DNA of 16,637 nucleotides from Clostridiales bacterium (GCA_012519645.1 JAAYPU010000371.1:1-16637); one strand, 5' to 3'. Positions 1 to 7,016 are shown, counted from the first letter of the stretch. Made by a program: numbers and translations. The notes: generated by a model from the sequence alone, not told the origin.

Positions 1-135
1 AGTTCCCTTTACGGTAATTGTATTTTTAACTGTTTCTTCTGCATAAGCATCTTTTGGTATATCAAAAATATTTCCTATAAAGATGCCAAACAGCAATGTG
101 CAAATAGCTAAGATGGTTATAATTTGTTTTTTCAT
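1..135 (-). CDS. Secreted protein, N-terminal fragment (possible SIMPL/DUF541 domain)
   Basis: The gene runs leftward off the window edge; only the first 45 codons are visible. The start ATG (complement of 133-135) is preceded on the - strand by a GAAAGGAAAG purine-rich ribosome binding site. The product begins MKKQ, followed by a hydrophobic stretch of about 18 residues and a likely signal-peptide cleavage after the AYA near residues 33-35. The mature part starts EETVKNTITVKGT. An ITVxGT strand right after the signal peptide is typical of SIMPL-domain (DUF541) periplasmic or cell-surface proteins, but the diagnostic remainder lies outside the window, so the family is an inference. It is divergent from lemA, and the two share the 195-bp AT-rich gap. 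Confidence 0.55.
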   Translation of the reverse strand, partial: MKKQIITILAICTLLFGIFIGNIFDIPKDAYAEETVKNTITVKGT

Positions 136-256
136 ACTCTCTCTTTCCTTTCTTTTTTATTATTTGACAGTAATTTTATAATAGTAGTTCCCCTTAATTT
201 TAAAAAATAATTTATACTAATTATTATTTTTCCTTTTATTTGGGTAAATTGTTTAA

Positions 257-272
257 TATAATACAATATAAT
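257..272 (+). promoter_or_regulatory. Possible -10 boxes upstream of lemA
   Basis: Two overlapping-scale TATAAT hexamers occur at 257-262 and 267-272 in the AT-rich gap between the divergent genes. No good -35 box stands 16-18 bp upstream of either, so the promoter call is weak. Nothing else was recognised in 136-330. Confidence 0.3.
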
Positions 273-330
273 AAATACCTCGTTTTGAGCAAAAAAAACA
301 TTGAAAAGTGAATTATTATGGAGGATGGAT

Positions 331-906
331 ATGAAAAAAGGAGTCATTATCTTGATTATTATAGTAGTAATAGTTGCAGCTGTAATTATGGGTGCAATAG
401 GGAGCTATAATAGATTGGTTTCATTAGAGGAAAATGTAAATAATAAATGGAGTCAAGTGGAAAATAATCTCCAAAGAAGAGCAGATCTGATCCCAAATCT
501 TGTTGAGACAGTCAGAGGCTTCGCTATTCATGAGCAGGATGCAATAAAAGCAGTGGCTGATGCAAGAGCAAAATTGGGAGGCAACATTTCGGCCGAGCAA
601 AGAATGGAAGTAGAAAACGAATTATCAGGAGCCTTATCACGATTGCTTGTGGTTGTTGAAAACTATCCTAATCTTAAAGCTGATGCTAATTTCCGCCAGC
701 TGTCAGACGAACTTGCGGGAACAGAAAATCGAATAGCAGTAGCACGCAAGGATTACAATGATTCTGTAACAGAATACAGAAGAGTTATACGTTCGTTTCC
801 GACTGTTATTTTTGCTAGTTTGTTAGGCTTTGAGCAGAAAGCTTATTTTGAAGCTGCTCCCGGTGCTGAAAATGTACCTCAAGTAGATTTCACAAACAAC
901 AAATAG
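331..906 (+). CDS. lemA: LemA family membrane protein
   Basis: The 191-residue product has one N-terminal membrane segment (about residues 4-22), then the LemA signature: YNRLVSLEENVNNKWSQVENNLQRRADLIPNLVETVRGFA, a run of helices with the conserved RRxDLIPNLVE motif, and a C-terminal FEQKAYFEA block. The start at 331 is chosen because GGAGG at 320-324 lies 6 bp upstream; an in-frame TTG at 301 would add 10 residues that precede this site. LemA proteins are membrane-anchored helical proteins with an exposed C-terminal domain; their molecular role is poorly defined. The gene lies 3 bp before a TPM-domain gene, a pairing often seen for this family, so the two products probably act together at the membrane. 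Confidence 0.93.
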   Translation: MKKGVIILIIIVVIVAAVIMGAIGSYNRLVSLEENVNNKWSQVENNLQRRADLIPNLVETVRGFAIHEQDAIKAVADARAKLGGNISAEQRMEVENELSGALSRLLVVVENYPNLKADANFRQLSDELAGTENRIAVARKDYNDSVTEYRRVIRSFPTVIFASLLGFEQKAYFEAAPGAENVPQVDFTNNK

Positions 907-909
907 GGA

Positions 910-1752
910 ATGATGATGATGAATAAATTAAAATTGATTCTGCTGTCAAGTTTATTATGTTTGCTTTTCACCGTGCAGGCATGGGCAGAACCGCCTGTAC
1001 CGGCTAAGCCGCAGGAAAATAGTTATATCTTTGATTACGGTGATATTATAGAAGCAGCTGATGAAGAAGAAATGCGTGCTGTCAGTGCCGCGATTGAAAA
1101 AGCCAGCGGTGCTGAAATTGTGGTGGTAACGGTAGAAAATTTAGGAGGATATCCTATAGAGGATTATGCCATTACTCTTTTCAGGAATTGGGGAATAGGG
1201 TCGGCAGAAGACAATAACGGTGTACTTTTGCTGATCAACAAAGAAAATGTTTTGGCCGGTAAAAGCGGAAGAGTCCGCATTGAAGTGGGTTATGGACTGG
1301 AAGGCGCCATCCCGGATAGCAAAGAAGGAAGGATATTGGATGACTTGGTCCTGCCGCCATGGGATGAAGGTTTGTATAGTGTGGGTATAATCCAAGGTTA
1401 TATGGCACTAGCTGCTGCAGTGGCGGAAGAATATGAATTGACCATTGATAAGGATGAAGCATTAAAGCAGTTAGAATACTATAAAATGGACGATGCAGAT
1501 GCTTATGATGAAGGATTTCCGCTTTCGCTTATTGCAGCCATAATAATTCTGATCATAGTATTCAATATTATTAATAAAAATAATAGAGGCGGCGGAGGCG
1601 GATATAGAACACGAACACCTACTTTCTGGGGCCCTTACGGCGGTGGAGGCTTCAAAGGAGGAGGCGGCTTCAGAGGGGGCGGCTTTGGCGGCGGAGGTGG
1701 CTTCGGAGGCTTCGGCGGAGGGTCATCCGGCGGCGGCGGAGCAAGCAGGTGA
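910..1752 (+). CDS. TPM-domain (YgcG-like) membrane protein with Gly-rich tail
   Basis: The product (up to 280 residues) has a signal peptide with probable cleavage after AWA (residue 26), a TPM domain (about residues 38-185, with SGAEIVVVTVENLGG and GVLLLINKEN strands and the RVRIEVGYGLEG segment), a second membrane helix near residues 204-222, and a tail of about 55 residues made mostly of Gly with Ser, Phe and Arg. The tail ends GGSSGGGGASR, as in many YgcG-type proteins, and makes the 3' end locally GC-rich. Four ATG codons stand in a row at 910-921 behind a weak AGGGA site (905-909), so the exact start is uncertain by up to three residues. It follows lemA by 3 bp and is probably cotranscribed. 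TPM domains are variously linked to phosphatase activity or membrane-protein assembly; the function here is unknown. Confidence 0.9.
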   Translation: MMMMNKLKLILLSSLLCLLFTVQAWAEPPVPAKPQENSYIFDYGDIIEAADEEEMRAVSAAIEKASGAEIVVVTVENLGGYPIEDYAITLFRNWGIGSAEDNNGVLLLINKENVLAGKSGRVRIEVGYGLEGAIPDSKEGRILDDLVLPPWDEGLYSVGIIQGYMALAAAVAEEYELTIDKDEALKQLEYYKMDDADAYDEGFPLSLIAAIIILIIVFNIINKNNRGGGGGYRTRTPTFWGPYGGGGFKGGGGFRGGGFGGGGGFGGFGGGSSGGGGASR

Positions 1753-1764
1753 TGGCTACGCCAA

Positions 1765-1833
1765 ATTAAGAATTAAGAATGAATACTTACGGAAGGATTT
1801 TGCATCGGCAAAATCCTTCTTTAACTTTCATCT
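1765..1833 (-). repeat. Heptamer-hairpin island A, inverted relative of the purF-purM island
   Basis: This holds ATTAAGA units at 1765-1778, an ATGAATA unit at 1779-1785, a 12-bp perfect hairpin (arms 1792-1803 and 1808-1819, loop ATCG) and a right flank TTTAACTTTCATC. Read on the - strand, the order and wording match the island at 15716-15788: GATGAAAGTTAA, then GAAG, hairpin, then TTCATTC/TTAATTC units. The inner hairpin arms differ between the two copies. Confidence 0.75.
1792..1822 (+). terminator. Hairpin after the TPM gene, possible terminator
   Basis: Arms GAAGGATTTTGC and GCAAAATCCTTC pair perfectly over 12 bp around a 4-base loop, 40 bp after the TPM stop codon, followed only by TTTAACTTT. 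It could end the lemA-TPM transcript. It also belongs to the repeated hairpin family of this window, so its primary nature may be a repeat. Confidence 0.5.
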
Positions 1834-1880
1834 GTAAAACGATAGTTGAGCAATAGTTGAACAATAGTAATTAATTAATA

Positions 1881-1908
1881 TTTAAGATTTATGATTTAAG
1901 ATTGAAAG
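1881..1908 (+). repeat. Heptamer array (TTTAAGA/TTTATGA family)
   Basis: Four in-phase 7-bp units: TTTAAGA twice, TTTATGA, and a degenerate TTGAAAG. The same wording returns at 7114-7148 and, inverted, at 14191-14218. An open frame of 71 codons across 1902-2117 is made entirely of repeats and is not treated as a gene. Confidence 0.75.
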
Positions 1909-1931
1909 AAGAAATTTATCGGCTTCGTAAT

Positions 1932-1947
1932 CCAAAACATGTTTTGG
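1932..1947. repeat. 16-bp perfect palindrome
   Basis: CCAAAACATGTTTTGG is a perfect palindrome inside the 535-bp gene-free gap 1753-2287. Its flanks (GGCTTCGTAAT on the left, ACTTCGCGATTCC on the right) are related in wording to each other. No second copy was seen in the window. Confidence 0.6.
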
Positions 1948-1972
1948 ACTTCGCGATTCCTGACATTATTAG

Positions 1973-2061
1973 TAATCTTCGAATTATAAATTCGAGATTC
2001 CTTTGCATAAGTTCGCCATCAATTCATTTTCATGAATTGGACGGGCTAAGCTCTGTTGTCA
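1973..2061 (+). repeat. Two-hairpin element, copy 1
   Basis: Hairpin 1 pairs AATCT-T-CGAATT (1974-1985) with AATTCGAGATT (1989-1999) with one bulged T. A conserved linker reads TTTGCATAAGTTCGCCA (2002-2018). Hairpin 2 pairs CAATTCAT (2020-2027) with ATGAATTG (2032-2039) inside an outer stem of GTTCGCC with GACGGGC, and is followed by CTAAG and then GTTGTCA-type heptamers. The order, the bulge and the linker are shared with the copy at 4013-4099, while both inner stems differ. Confidence 0.75.
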
Positions 2062-2068
2062 GTTGTTT

Positions 2069-2106
2069 GGATGTAGATTTTGTGTTAATAAAACACAAAA
2101 TCATCC
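2069..2106 (+). repeat. Hairpin module (GATTTTGTGTT arms)
   Basis: An 11-bp perfect stem (2076-2086 with 2092-2102, loop AATAA) is flanked by GGATGTA on the left and ATCCTTAACTATTAGTT on the right. It shares the ATGTAGA left edge and the TTAACTA right edge with the modules at 3966-3992 and 14165-14183, but has different inner arms. Confidence 0.65.
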
Positions 2107-2113
2107 TTAACTA

Positions 2114-2192
2114 TTAGTTCTTAGTTCTCAGTTCTTAGTTCTCCTAACCACTAATCACTAACCACTAATCACTAACCACTAATCACTAATCA
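2114..2192 (+). repeat. Two adjoining heptamer arrays before the DUF486 promoter
   Basis: Four 7-bp units of the TTAGTTC/TCAGTTC type fill 2114-2141. After TC, seven units alternate almost strictly between CTAACCA and CTAATCA over 2144-2192, giving a 14-bp higher-order period three times. The array ends 8 bp before the -35 box at 2201. Confidence 0.9.
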
Positions 2193-2200
2193 CTTTTATA

Positions 2201-2229
2201 TTGACAGGTAATTTATTCTCTGCTTTAAT
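2201..2229 (+). promoter_or_regulatory. Promoter of the DUF486 gene
   Basis: A perfect TTGACA (2201-2206), a 17-bp spacer and TTTAAT (2224-2229) fit a vegetative sigma-A promoter; transcription would begin near 2236, about 50 bases before the TTG start. Confidence 0.7.
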
Positions 2230-2287
2230 AAATAAGGTTAATATATAAAATAAAAATTTAATATGGATAGAAGGCGAACATAATAAA

Positions 2288-2617
2288 TTGCAAGCTATAA
2301 TACTATTGATTATTTCTAATATCTTTATGACCTTTGCTTGGTATGGGCATTTAAAATACAAACATGTTGCATTGCCTATAGTAATTATTACGAGCTGGCT
2401 TATTGCTTTCATTGAGTATTGTTTTCAGGTTCCTGCTAACAGAATAGGAAGTGAATACTTTACAGCGGCTCAATTAAAAATTTTACAGGAGGTCATAACA
2501 CTTACAGTTTTTGCTTTTTTCTCTGTGATATATCTTAAAGAAGGCTTTAAATGGAATTTTGCCTTGTCGTTTTTATTCATCTTAGGTGCAGTCTTCTTTG
2601 CCTTTAAAAAATTTTAA
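2288..2617 (+). CDS. DUF486 / DMT-like small membrane protein
   Basis: The 109-residue product has four hydrophobic segments (about residues 1-18, 27-47, 60-82 and 88-105). Its wording is that of the DUF486 family: LISNIFMTFAWYGHLKYK, then SWLIAFIEYCFQVPANRIG and AAQLKILQEVITLTVFA. Members resemble half of a drug/metabolite transporter (DMT) fold, but no substrate is known. The start is TTG at 2288; the only nearby purine-rich site, AGAAGG (about 2269-2274), lies rather far upstream, so initiation may be weak. No in-frame ATG lies upstream. The gene appears monocistronic, with its own promoter and a strong terminator. Confidence 0.88.
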   Translation: MQAIILLIISNIFMTFAWYGHLKYKHVALPIVIITSWLIAFIEYCFQVPANRIGSEYFTAAQLKILQEVITLTVFAFFSVIYLKEGFKWNFALSFLFILGAVFFAFKKF

Positions 2618-2620
2618 AAT

Positions 2621-2650
2621 AAAAAAATCCTGATACGCAGGATTTTTTTA
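2621..2650 (+). terminator. Rho-independent terminator after the DUF486 gene
   Basis: ATCCTG (2627-2632) pairs with CAGGAT (2638-2643) around a 5-base loop, extended by an A-run on the left and a run of seven T on the right. The symmetric A/T tails could let it act in both directions. Confidence 0.88.
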
Positions 2651-2715
2651 TTCGGTCATAAAGCTTTATTCCTAAATCATAAATATATTTTCTTTATTCT
2701 CACAACTAAATTCTA

Positions 2716-2721
2716 TATAAT
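2716..2721 (+). promoter_or_regulatory. Possible -10 box of alr
   Basis: TATAAT lies 31 bp before the alr start. The best-spaced -35 candidate (TTTATT, 2693-2698) is poor, so only the -10 is suggested. Confidence 0.4.
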
Positions 2722-2751
2722 AAAAATATAAGTTGTGCGGAGGAAAAGAGG

Positions 2752-3915
2752 ATGGAAATCAGAGAAATAAAATGGGCTGAAATAAATTTGGATTATCTTA
2801 TTCATAATATTAAGGAGATTCGCAGGCATGTAGGCAATGATACTAAAATAGCGGCAGTTGTGAAAGCCAATGCATATGGGCATGGTGTATTGGAAATAGC
2901 AGGTGCTTTATTAGAGAACGGAGCGGATTTGCTTGCGGTATCATCCATTAACGAGGCAGTTGAAATAAGAAAAAAATATCCCAAGGCTCAAACTCTTGTT
3001 TTGGGATATACCGCCACGGAAAATATAGATGAGGCTATAAGATATGGGGTTATACAAACGATTTATTCATATGAGCAGGGAGTAAAATACTCCGAAGCAT
3101 CCGAAAAAATCGGCATGGGAATCAGTTTTCACATAAAAGTGGATACGGGAATGAACAGAATAGGATTTCAGATGAATGATAGATCCATAGAAGAAATTAA
3201 AAAAATATCTCAATTGCCGAATGTTAAAATCAATGGTATTTTTTCTCATTTTGCAGCTTCAGATGAGAAAGATAAAAGCTTTTCTTATTTACAGTACCAA
3301 CGATTCCTGGATTTCATAGAAGCTCTGAAGAAAAACGGAGTAAAGATACCTATTCGCCATATTTCAAACAGTGCGGCTCTTATGGATCTGCCTGATATGA
3401 ATATGGATATGGTGCGGCCGGGTATCATATTATACGGACTGTATCCTTCGGATGATGTCAATAAAGAAGTACTTGACCTGAAACCTGTAATGTCTCTTAA
3501 AACGAGAGTCTCACACATAAAGACATTGATGGAGGATGGAGGCATAAGCTATGGCCTTAAATATACAGGCAAAAAAGGGGAAAAAATAGCTACTATTCCA
3601 ATAGGGTATGCAGACGGTTATACCAGACTGTTAAGCAACAAAAGCGAGGTGCTCATAAGAGGCCAGCGCGCGCCTGTTATTGGTACTATATGTATGGACC
3701 AATGCATGGTTGATGTTTCTAAAATAGAAGGTGTTGAGCCGGGTGATGTGGTTACTCTTTTTGGAAGTGATGGAGAGAATCAGCTATCTGTAGAAGAAGT
3801 CGCCCGAAAAATGGGAACCATAAACTATGAAGTTATATGTATGGTTGGAAGACGCGTTCCGCGAGTCTATATCCAAAATGGTAAAATTATAAATATTGTG
3901 GATTACCTAAAATAA
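2752..3915 (+). CDS. alr: Alanine racemase
   Basis: This PLP enzyme interconverts L- and D-alanine and supplies D-alanine for peptidoglycan. The 387-residue product is of normal length. The PLP lysine is K38 in VVKANAYGHG, and the second catalytic base is Y267 in GISYGLKYT. The barrel motifs KVDTGMNRIGF and HISNSAAL and the C-terminal IGTICMDQCMVDVS segment are all present. GGAGG (2739-2743) lies 8 bp before the ATG. The gene follows a terminator, and no terminator with a T-run separates it from glpK, so readthrough into glpK is possible. A heptamer array begins on the base after the TAA stop. Confidence 0.97.
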   Translation: MEIREIKWAEINLDYLIHNIKEIRRHVGNDTKIAAVVKANAYGHGVLEIAGALLENGADLLAVSSINEAVEIRKKYPKAQTLVLGYTATENIDEAIRYGVIQTIYSYEQGVKYSEASEKIGMGISFHIKVDTGMNRIGFQMNDRSIEEIKKISQLPNVKINGIFSHFAASDEKDKSFSYLQYQRFLDFIEALKKNGVKIPIRHISNSAALMDLPDMNMDMVRPGIILYGLYPSDDVNKEVLDLKPVMSLKTRVSHIKTLMEDGGISYGLKYTGKKGEKIATIPIGYADGYTRLLSNKSEVLIRGQRAPVIGTICMDQCMVDVSKIEGVEPGDVVTLFGSDGENQLSVEEVARKMGTINYEVICMVGRRVPRVYIQNGKIINIVDYLK

Positions 3916-3964
3916 GGTTGCAGGTCTCTGGTGTCTGGAAAGTGATTAGTAATTAGTGAAATGT
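3916..3964 (+). repeat. Heptamer array abutting the alr stop codon
   Basis: Seven in-phase 7-bp units start at the first base after the stop: GGTTGCA and GGTCTCT lead, then GGTGTCT-type, then GATTAGT and AATTAGT units. The register is kept although the family changes from G/C-containing to A/T-rich words. The GGTCTCT family recurs at 11064-11112 and, inverted, at 7220-7247. Confidence 0.85.
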
Positions 3965-3965
3965 A

Positions 3966-3992
3966 GAAATTTGCATAAAGCAAATTTCCTCC
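3966..3992 (+). repeat. Hairpin module (GAAATTTGC arms)
   Basis: Arms GAAATTTGC (3966-3974) and GCAAATTTC (3980-3988) pair over 9 bp with loop ATAAA, followed by CTCC. Related modules stand at 7152, 15733, 14165, 2076 and, inverted, at 1792. Confidence 0.75.
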
Positions 3993-4012
3993 ATAACTAT
4001 TAGTTGGCAGTA

Positions 4013-4099
4013 GAAATCTATGAATAAAATTCATGATTTCCTTGCATAAGTTCGCCAACTATTTGTTTCACAAATAGGGCGAGCTAAGATTAGTTATCA
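4013..4099 (+). repeat. Two-hairpin element, copy 2
   Basis: Hairpin 1 pairs GAAATC-T-ATGAAT (4013-4025) with ATTCATGATTTC (4029-4040) with the same bulged T as copy 1. The linker reads CTTGCATAAGTTCGCCA (4041-4057). Hairpin 2 pairs CTATTTG (4059-4065) with CAAATAG (4071-4077) inside an outer stem of GTTCGCC with GGCGAGC, then CTAAG-type wording and GTTATCA heptamers. Arms differ from copy 1 but stay complementary. Confidence 0.75.
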
Positions 4100-4113
4100 G
4101 TTATTAGTTAACA
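4093..4113 (+). repeat. Short heptamer array before glpK
   Basis: Three in-phase units (GTTATCA, GTTATTA and a GTTAACA variant) end directly at the G-rich ribosome binding site of glpK. Similar TCAGTT-type units occur at 2055-2061, 7189-7209 and 11127-11140. Confidence 0.7.
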
Positions 4114-4127
4114 GAGGGGGGGAAGCA

Positions 4128-5615
4128 ATGAACGAATACATACTTTCCTTAGACCAAGGTACTACGAGCTCCAGAGCAATTCTGTTTGATACGAACAGCA
4201 ATATTATTGCCATTGATCAAAAAGAATTGACGCAGATATATCCAAAACAAGGATGGGTGGAGCATGACCCTGTGGAGATATTAAATACCCAGCTTGAAAC
4301 CATAAAAGGTGTTCTTGAAAAAAGCGGCGTTACTGTAAAAAAAATCAAAGCGATCGGTGTTACAAATCAAAGAGAAACAACCGTATTATGGGATAAAAAT
4401 ACCGGAATTCCAGTATATAATGCGATTGTATGGCAGTGCAAAAGAACATCGGATATGTGTGAGGAAATAAAAAAAAGTTCATTAAATAGCTATATAGAGG
4501 AAAACACAGGACTTGTAGTGGATTCATACTTTTCGGCAACAAAGATAAAATGGATTTTAGATAATATACCGGATGCAAGGGAAAAAGCACATAACGGGCA
4601 GCTGATTTTCGGCACAATAGATACATGGCTTATTTGGAATCTTACTAATAAAAAGGTTCATGCAACAGATTATTCCAATGCGTCTCGGACAATGCTCTAT
4701 AATATAAAAAATCTTTGCTGGGATGAAACGATTTTGACAGCATTGGATATTCCGAGTAATATACTGCCTGAAGTAAAGCAGTCCAGCGGCGTATTCGGGT
4801 ATACTGACCATAAAGTGTTTGACGATGTAATTATACCTATTTCCGGTGTTGCAGGAGACCAACAGGCGGCATTGTTCGGACAGGCATGCTTTAAGGAAGG
4901 AACAGTTAAAAATACATATGGCACCGGTTGTTTTATTCTAATGAATACCGGCAACAAGTTAATAAAATCTCAAAATAAATTAGTCACCACTATTGCATGG
5001 GCTATCGATAACGAAGTGGAATATGCGCTGGAAGGAAGTGTTTTTATTGCAGGGGCTGTTATACAATGGCTCAGGGATGAGCTTGGAATAATCAGCCGTG
5101 CTGAGGAAAGTGAAATTTGTGCCTCTTCAGTAGCTGATTCAAACGGGATCTACATTGTACCTGCTTTTGTAGGTTTGGGTGCGCCTTATTGGAATATGCA
5201 CTGTCGGGGAAGCATACACGGGCTGACAAGAGGAAGCAACAGAAACCATATCGTTCGTGCTGCATTGGAATCCATCGCTTTCCAGACCAAAGATGTATTA
5301 AACGCGATGGAAAAAGATGCGAAAATGAAGGTCAGGACTTTAAAAGTCGACGGAGGCGCTGCAAACAATAATTTTTTAATGCAATTTCAATCAGATATAT
5401 TGGATGTTGATGTTGAAAGGCCGAAAATATTAGAAAGCACAGCTTTAGGAGCCGCATATCTTGCAGGCCTGGGCATAGGGATCTGGAAAAATAAAAATGA
5501 AATAAAATCAAACAGAAAAGTGGAAAAAATATTTAAGAGTACAATGGCTGCCGATGAGAGAAACAAGCTGTTTGCGGGTTGGCAGGAAGCGGTAAGAAAA
5601 ACAATAGGAGAATGA
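4128..5615 (+). CDS. glpK: Glycerol kinase
   Basis: This FGGY-family kinase phosphorylates glycerol to sn-glycerol 3-phosphate with ATP, for glycerol use and lipid precursor supply. The 495-residue length is typical. Visible motifs are the N-terminal phosphate loop DQGTTSSRAILFD (from D9), the glycerol-binding NQRETT (N80, R82, E83), AGDQQAALFG with the probable catalytic base D244, GTGCFILMNTG, and the C-terminal VDGGAANNNFLMQFQSD adenosine-binding region. A G-rich site (4114-4125) precedes the ATG. Neither a glycerol facilitator nor glycerol-3-phosphate oxidase/dehydrogenase is adjacent. The gap from alr (212 bp) is filled by repeats and shows no clear promoter. The histidine that HPr phosphorylates in some Gram-positive homologues is not evident just before the IPISGVAGDQQ segment, where I read KVFDDV; this is from memory of the family and uncertain. 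Confidence 0.97.
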   Translation: MNEYILSLDQGTTSSRAILFDTNSNIIAIDQKELTQIYPKQGWVEHDPVEILNTQLETIKGVLEKSGVTVKKIKAIGVTNQRETTVLWDKNTGIPVYNAIVWQCKRTSDMCEEIKKSSLNSYIEENTGLVVDSYFSATKIKWILDNIPDAREKAHNGQLIFGTIDTWLIWNLTNKKVHATDYSNASRTMLYNIKNLCWDETILTALDIPSNILPEVKQSSGVFGYTDHKVFDDVIIPISGVAGDQQAALFGQACFKEGTVKNTYGTGCFILMNTGNKLIKSQNKLVTTIAWAIDNEVEYALEGSVFIAGAVIQWLRDELGIISRAEESEICASSVADSNGIYIVPAFVGLGAPYWNMHCRGSIHGLTRGSNRNHIVRAALESIAFQTKDVLNAMEKDAKMKVRTLKVDGGAANNNFLMQFQSDILDVDVERPKILESTALGAAYLAGLGIGIWKNKNEIKSNRKVEKIFKSTMAADERNKLFAGWQEAVRKTIGE

Positions 5616-5618
5616 ATT

Positions 5619-5762
5619 ATGATAGATAATATTATATTTTGGATTTTTATAATATTGATTTTATATATTGCTTACAGGAAAGCCGATAAAATGATTAAAA
5701 CTATGGATGCAGTCGATAAACAGCAACAGAAGGAAGCCGGAGATACGGACGAAGATGCTTAG
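5619..5762 (+). CDS. Small single-span membrane protein, 47 residues
   Basis: I do not recognise this protein. The ATG at 5619 stands 3 bp after the glpK stop, and its ribosome binding site AGGAG (5606-5610) lies inside the last glpK codons, so translation is probably coupled to glpK. The product has one hydrophobic helix (about residues 4-19, rich in Ile, Leu and Phe), a basic stretch (YRKADKMIK, about 19-27) and an acidic, Gln-rich tail ending GDTDEDA. By the positive-inside rule the tail would face the cytoplasm. A helper or anchor role for a membrane system is possible, but there is no direct evidence. The good ribosome binding site and codon pattern argue for a real gene. Confidence 0.65.
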   Translation: MIDNIIFWIFIILILYIAYRKADKMIKTMDAVDKQQQKEAGDTDEDA

Positions 5763-5786
5763 GAATAATTTGTAATATAAAAGTAG

Positions 5787-5815
5787 TTATAAAAATGGTA
5801 AAATAATGGTATAAT
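5787..5815 (+). promoter_or_regulatory. Extended -10 promoter of the transglycosylase gene
   Basis: TATAAT (5810-5815) is preceded directly by TGG, an extended -10, and a weak -35 TTATAA lies 17 bp upstream (5787-5792). Transcription would start near 5822, giving a short leader of about 27 bases. Confidence 0.6.
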
Positions 5816-5848
5816 TTTCTTTGAACGAAAATGAAGGAGAACAATTAT

Positions 5849-6904
5849 ATGTTTAAACGAATGATATCATTATCAATAATGATTATTTTGATTTTCTCGA
5901 CATCTGTTGTTTCGGCAGAAGTCGGATATGAAGCAGAAGTGAAAGTATATGATAAAGGTTTATATATTAATAGTGAAAAAATAATAAACTACCATTCTTT
6001 ATATCCCTATTTTATATACAATGATATTCTGTATTTGCCTTTAACTGTTCAAAATAGTCATATATTAGGATTTGTACTTAAATGGGATGAAGAAACCAGA
6101 ACAATCACCGTTACTTCTGACGAATCAACCCGTGACAACTATAAGGAACCGTGGATGAAGCATGATTGGAAAACCATAGAAGTGCATAAATCGGATATAA
6201 AAGTAATAATAAATGATAAAGAGTATATCCCTAAAGAATTTCCTGTTTTTGAATTCAATTATATCGCTTATGTGCCGTTGACATTTTCTGTAGTGCATGA
6301 TTATTTTGGATGGGATTTATACTATAATCCTTTTACGGGCATCTATATTTCATCTGAAGAGGGTGTGAGTGCTTTAAGTACCTTTGATGAATATGCTTTT
6401 GAATATGACAAAGCCTTAGCAGAGTATGCCAGAAGCATCAATTCAGAATTAAGTGAAGAAGATGCATTGAATTTAATAATGCTTATTAAAGAAAAGTGTG
6501 CATTATATGATATGGATGAGCTGCTGATATTTGCAACTATATGGCAGGAGAGTAATTTTAATTCTAAAGATTATTATCAAGGTGCCATTGGATTAATGCA
6601 GATAATGAAGAGTACCGGAGCAAGTGCAGGGCTTACACCTGAAATGCTTTATGATCCTGAAATAAATGTTGATTTTGGGGTTAGATATTTAAAGGATAAG
6701 CTCGACACCTACAAAGGAAGCGAAGAATTAGCGCTTTCGGCATATAATCAAGGTATTACCCGTGTAAACAGAGGAAATTATTCTACGAGATATTACAACA
6801 ATGTAATGGCTAAAAAAGCAAAAGTCGAAGCATATTTATCGGAAAAAGGTTTTATAAGCCCTGGTGGAGTAGAACAGGTTAATTCAGACAAAGCCGAACA
6901 ATAA
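5849..6904 (+). CDS. Secreted lytic transglycosylase with stalk region
   Basis: The 351-residue product has a signal peptide with probable cleavage after VVSA (about residue 23). Next come two beta-rich segments (about residues 28-95 and 110-165) with the spacing and LYLPLT / AYVPLT wording of copper-amine-oxidase N-like repeats, which often serve as wall-associated stalks in Clostridia. The C-terminal SLT domain (about 205-335) carries the catalytic glutamate E234 in IWQESNFN, then GAIGLMQIMKSTG and ALSAYNQGITRV. It should cleave peptidoglycan glycan strands to 1,6-anhydro ends outside the membrane. The start at 5849 is chosen because AAGGAG (5834-5839) lies 9 bp upstream; an ATG at 5831 overlaps that site. 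It has its own promoter and terminator. Confidence 0.9.
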   Translation: MFKRMISLSIMIILIFSTSVVSAEVGYEAEVKVYDKGLYINSEKIINYHSLYPYFIYNDILYLPLTVQNSHILGFVLKWDEETRTITVTSDESTRDNYKEPWMKHDWKTIEVHKSDIKVIINDKEYIPKEFPVFEFNYIAYVPLTFSVVHDYFGWDLYYNPFTGIYISSEEGVSALSTFDEYAFEYDKALAEYARSINSELSEEDALNLIMLIKEKCALYDMDELLIFATIWQESNFNSKDYYQGAIGLMQIMKSTGASAGLTPEMLYDPEINVDFGVRYLKDKLDTYKGSEELALSAYNQGITRVNRGNYSTRYYNNVMAKKAKVEAYLSEKGFISPGGVEQVNSDKAEQ

Positions 6905-6931
6905 ATTACATAAACAATATATTTATACGGA

Positions 6932-6965
6932 GGATTGTGTATGAAATACAGTCCTTTCTTTTTTT
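6932..6965 (+). terminator. Rho-independent terminator after the transglycosylase gene
   Basis: GGATTGT (6932-6938) pairs with ACAGTCC (6948-6954), with one G-U pair, then a T-rich run to 6965. It is the only ordinary signal in the 382-bp gap 6905-7286; the rest is repeats plus the purL ribosome binding site, with no convincing promoter. Confidence 0.8.
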
Positions 6966-7016
6966 CATTTGCCTTTTTGTAAATTAATTGATATCATTTT
7001 GTTAGAGGTCTGAAAC

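Noticed and set aside
1902..2117. 71-codon open frame on the + strand
   Set aside because: It is composed wholly of heptamers, hairpins and the two-hairpin element, has no ribosome binding site and an atypical protein composition.
2114..2192. Possible CRISPR array
   Set aside because: Units are 7 bp and contiguous, with no spacers of 30 bp or so and no cas genes in the window.
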